Source: Actinomycetes bacterium (GTDB lineage: Bacteria > Actinomycetota > Actinomycetes > Propionibacteriales > Propionibacteriaceae). From it: a stretch of 9,019 bases of DNA. A program made the position numbers and the translations under genes. Below are positions 6,920 to 9,019 of the stretch, one piece after another. Every line of letters starts with the position of its first letter. Within the stretch, counting starts at the first letter, position 1. The DNA is taken from the NCBI GenBank assembly GCA_023387135.1, contig JAEWIK010000036.1, positions 1-9,019 on the forward strand, read 5' to 3'. The notes beneath the pieces were generated by a model. It had not been told where the DNA came from, did not search any database, and saw only the letters and a program-made list of their open reading frames with translations.

Positions 6920-8226
6920 GCCGTGGCTCCCTGCTGCGGCCCGGCGGTCTCGACGAGCTCGACGGGACCGTGCTCGCCCGCCGGGGCGCCGATGGTCATG
7001 GCGAGCTCGCGCTCGATGGTCTCCAGCAACCGCGCCTCGATGTCGGGGACGCCGATCCGGCGGATGATGTCGGCGAAGAAGCCGTGCACCACCAGGCGGC
7101 GCGCCTCGTCCTCGGGGATCCCGCGGCTGCGCAGGTAGAACAACTGCTCGTCGTCGAACCTGCCGGTGGTGGACGAGTGCCCGGCGCCGAGGATCTCGCC
7201 GGTCTCGATCTCCAGGTTGGGCACGGAGTCCGCGCGGCAGCCGTCGGTGAGCACGAGGTTCTTGTTCGACTCGTAGGTCTTGATGCCCTCGGCGACCTTC
7301 CTGATGAGGACGTCACCCACCCACACCGAGTGCGCGCCGGCGCCCTGCAGGGCGCCGCGGTAGTCGACGTTCGACACCGTGTTCGGAGCGTTGTGGTCGA
7401 CGAACAGGCGGTGCTCGATGTGCTGGCCGGCGTCCACGAAGTAGATGCCGAACTGCTCCAGTTCGCCGCCGGGGCCGTCGTACTCGGCGGTCTCGACGAT
7501 CCTGACGAGGTCGCCGCCGAGGCTGGCCGCCACCGTCCTCACGCGGGCGTCCCTGCCGATCCGCAGGCCGACGTGACCGAGGTGGACGGCGTCATCGTCC
7601 CAGTCCTGCAGGCTGACGAAGTTCACAGTGGCGCCCTCGCCGACGAGCAGCGAGACCGACGCCGCGTACCGGGCCGACCCGGTGTGCCGCAGCACGATGG
7701 TGGCCGACGAGTTCGCGCCCAGGTCGAACACGACCTGGCCGTACACCAGCGAGGAGGGGTCGGTGCCGTGCAACCTGACGACGAGCGGTTCGGCCACGAC
7801 CTGCCCGGCGGGCACCGTGACCTTGACCGCGTCGCCGGCCAGGTTGGCGGCGAGCGCGCTCGGCCTGTCGACCGGCGCCAGGACGCCGAGGCCCCTGACG
7901 TCGTCACTGCTGAGGGTGCTGGTGGTGACGCCGTCCGGCAGGACGGCCTCCCAGCGGAGGTGGTCGGCGCTCGGCAGCCCGTCGAGCAGGCCTCGGAGGC
8001 GCTTCATCGGGGTGAACCGCCACACCTCCTCGCGGCCTGAGGGCACCGGGTGATCGGCAAGATCGAAGGACGCCACCGGGTGCAGGTGCGATTGAATCGA
8101 GAGCCGAGCGAGGTTGCCCTCGCTCGGCCGAGGTGATTGAGCACCTGAAGATGCGTCAGCATCTGATCGGTGGGACGCCACGGTCTCGATCGCCTCGACC
8201 ACATTGGGCACAGCAGTCACAGTCAT
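6916..8226 (-). CDS. sufD: SufD, scaffold subunit of SufBCD
   Basis: A 436-residue paralogue of SufB that pairs with it and with SufC to form the cluster scaffold and is linked to iron acquisition. The N-terminal region contains the typical PVPSGREEVWRFTPMKRL (61-78), followed by the parallel beta-helix core (about 130-345) and a C-terminal helical, SufC-binding region. GHSSTTGRFDDEQLFYLRSR (349-368) contains His350, which matches the functional histidine (His360 in E. coli SufD) at the SufB-SufD interface. Residues 20-42 are a low-conservation linker whose DNA contains three successive inverted repeats, one very stable. ATG at 8226 follows AGAGGAC; the spacing is short. It starts 34 bases after sufB and overlaps the Rieske gene by ATGA. 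Confidence 0.96.
   Translation of the reverse strand: MTVTAVPNVVEAIETVASHRSDADASSGAQSPRPSEGNLARLSIQSHLHPVASFDLADHPVPSGREEVWRFTPMKRLRGLLDGLPSADHLRWEAVLPDGVTTSTLSSDDVRGLGVLAPVDRPSALAANLAGDAVKVTVPAGQVVAEPLVVRLHGTDPSSLVYGQVVFDLGANSSATIVLRHTGSARYAASVSLLVGEGATVNFVSLQDWDDDAVHLGHVGLRIGRDARVRTVAASLGGDLVRIVETAEYDGPGGELEQFGIYFVDAGQHIEHRLFVDHNAPNTVSNVDYRGALQGAGAHSVWVGDVLIRKVAEGIKTYESNKNLVLTDGCRADSVPNLEIETGEILGAGHSSTTGRFDDEQLFYLRSRGIPEDEARRLVVHGFFADIIRRIGVPDIEARLLETIERELAMTIGAPAGEHGPVELVETAGPQQGATA
8103..8128 (-). other. Stable intragenic hairpin with GCAA tetraloop in sufD
   Basis: A perfect inverted repeat with 11-bp arms, GCCGAGCGAGG (8103-8113) and CCTCGCTCGGC (8118-8128), separated by four bases. 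In the sufD mRNA the loop reads GCAA, a GNRA tetraloop, so the structure should be very stable. It spans roughly codons 33-42, about 100 bases after the sufD start, in the poorly conserved N-terminal linker. No T-tract follows, so it is not an obvious terminator. Function is unknown. Confidence 0.8.
8131..8164 (-). repeat. Two further small inverted repeats in the 5' part of sufD
   Basis: Directly next to the larger hairpin lie AGGTG (8131-8135) with CACCT (8142-8146), loop of 6, and AGATGC (8149-8154) with GCATCT (8159-8164), loop of 4. Alone they would be unremarkable; their tandem placement beside the 8103-8128 hairpin is why they are listed. They cover codons 21-32 of sufD. Confidence 0.5.
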
Positions 8227-8248
8227 GTCCTCTTCTCTTCGCCGGACG

Positions 8249-8262
8249 GACCCGCTCGGGTC
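8249..8262. repeat. Inverted repeat at the sufB stop / sufB-sufD gap
   Basis: The 14-bp sequence GACCCGCTCGGGTC is an inverted repeat with 6-bp arms. It begins within the sufB stop codon on the minus strand and fills part of the 34-base gap before sufD. In RNA it can form a 5-bp GC-rich stem with a 4-base loop. It could mark an intercistronic processing or ratio-setting element, or be chance in GC-rich DNA. Confidence 0.5.
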
Positions 8263-9019
8263 AGCCCACCGCGCCTTCCATCTGGAGTTCGATCAGGCGG
8301 TTCAGCTCAAGGGCGTACTCCATGGGCAGTTCGCGCGCGATCGGCTCGATGAAGCCGCGCACGATCATGGCCATCGCCTCGTCCTCGCCCATGCCGCGGC
8401 TCATCAGGTAGAACAACTGGTCGTCGCTCACCTTGGAGACAGTGGCCTCGTGGGCCATCGCGACGTCGTCCTCGCGGACGTCGACGTAGGGGTAGGTGTC
8501 GGAGCGGGAGATCGTGTCGACCAGCAGGGCGTCACACTTCACCGAACTCGCCGAGTGGTGCGCGCCCTCCTGCACCTGCACGAGACCGCGGTACGACGAG
8601 CGTCCGCCGCCCCTGGCCACCGACTTGGAGATGATCGAGGACGAGGTGTGCGGCGCGGCGTGCACCATCTTGGACCCTGCGTCCTGGTGCTGGCCCTCGC
8701 CCGCGAACGCGATGGACAGCGTCTCGCCCTTGGCGTGCTCGCCGACCATGTAGACGGCCGGGTACTTCATCGTGATCTTGGAGCCGAGGTTGCCGTCGAT
8801 CCACTCCATCGTGGCGCCCTCGTGCGCCACGGCCCGCTTCGTCACCAGGTTGTAGACGTTGGTCGACCAGTTCTGGATCGTGGTGTAGCGGCAGCGGGCG
8901 CCCTTCTTCACGACGATCTCCACCACCGCGGAGTGCAGCGAGTCGGAGGAGTAGATCGGCGCGGTGCAGCCCTCGACGTAGTGGAGGTAGGCGTCCTCGT
9001 CGACGATGATCAGCGTCCG
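8261..9019 (-). CDS. sufB: SufB, scaffold subunit of SufBCD (C-terminal 252 residues)
   Basis: The gene enters from the high-coordinate edge; 252 residues are visible, about the C-terminal half of a protein usually near 470-490 residues. The frame reads through the edge ([20 protein letters not shown]...), so the GTG near 8926 is an internal valine, not a start. SufB carries the nascent cluster with SufD and SufC. Conserved pieces in visible numbering: VEGCTAP at 15-21; [13 protein letters not shown] at 50-62; KCDALLVD at 161-168, whose Cys162 should correspond to the E. coli cluster-ligand Cys405; and AHEATVSK at 189-196, whose His190 and Glu191 should correspond to His433 and Glu434. The C-terminal SufC-binding helices follow ([17 protein letters not shown]). 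No intein interrupts the visible part. sufD follows after 34 bases. Confidence 0.97.
   Translation of the reverse strand, partial: RTLIIVDEDAYLHYVEGCTAPIYSSDSLHSAVVEIVVKKGARCRYTTIQNWSTNVYNLVTKRAVAHEGATMEWIDGNLGSKITMKYPAVYMVGEHAKGETLSIAFAGEGQHQDAGSKMVHAAPHTSSSIISKSVARGGGRSSYRGLVQVQEGAHHSASSVKCDALLVDTISRSDTYPYVDVREDDVAMAHEATVSKVSDDQLFYLMSRGMGEDEAMAMIVRGFIEPIARELPMEYALELNRLIELQMEGAVG

Noticed and set aside
6970..8040. Long plus-strand open frame opposite sufD (356 codons)
   Set aside because: Antisense to a well-supported SufD; no motif found in it.
8261..9019. Intein in SufB, as known in some mycobacterial SufB proteins
   Set aside because: The visible half, including the EGCTAP segment where I recall one insertion, reads continuously as SufB. 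The N-terminal half is outside the window and not tested.

Overview
The window is very GC-rich and every gene I can support lies on the minus strand, so transcription runs from high to low coordinates. The core is an actinobacterial-type SUF iron-sulfur cluster assembly operon. The gene order (SufB-SufD-Rieske-SufC-SufS-SufU-SufT), the use of SufU instead of SufE, an ECF sigma factor of the actinobacterial SigE family and the codon use point to a high-GC Actinomycetota. A Propionibacteriales-like organism is possible, but that is an inference and I cannot name the species.

Layout in order of transcription: (1) 9019-3730, the suf operon: sufB (5' part outside the window), sufD, a Rieske-type ferredoxin gene, sufC, sufS, sufU and sufT. 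The genes are packed with 4- or 8-base overlaps or gaps of at most 34 bases, so this is one polycistronic unit. SufS (with SufU) mobilises sulfur from cysteine, SufBCD is the scaffold/ATPase, SufT is a maturation factor, and the Rieske protein is a likely electron-transfer partner. (2) 3729-2407, a two-gene unit with its own promoter region: a membrane-anchored SPFH/band-7 protein and a small ribbon-helix-helix protein with an AT-hook-like tail. Its promoter region is AT-rich and holds a perfect 9-bp inverted repeat. (3) 2377-741, an ABC-F family ATPase with a promoter so close to the start codon that the mRNA may be leaderless. (4) 630-1, an ECF sigma factor of the SigE family that overlaps by 8 bases the start of a further gene, cut by the window edge after 29 codons.

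There is no gene-free stretch longer than about 110 bases. I saw no tRNA, rRNA, CRISPR array, insertion sequence or other mobile element. The least ordinary signals are the SPFH/RHH unit with its palindromic control region, a cluster of four inverted repeats at the sufB-sufD junction (one an 11-bp stem capped by a GCAA tetraloop, inside the sufD coding sequence), and the apparently leaderless ABC-F promoter.
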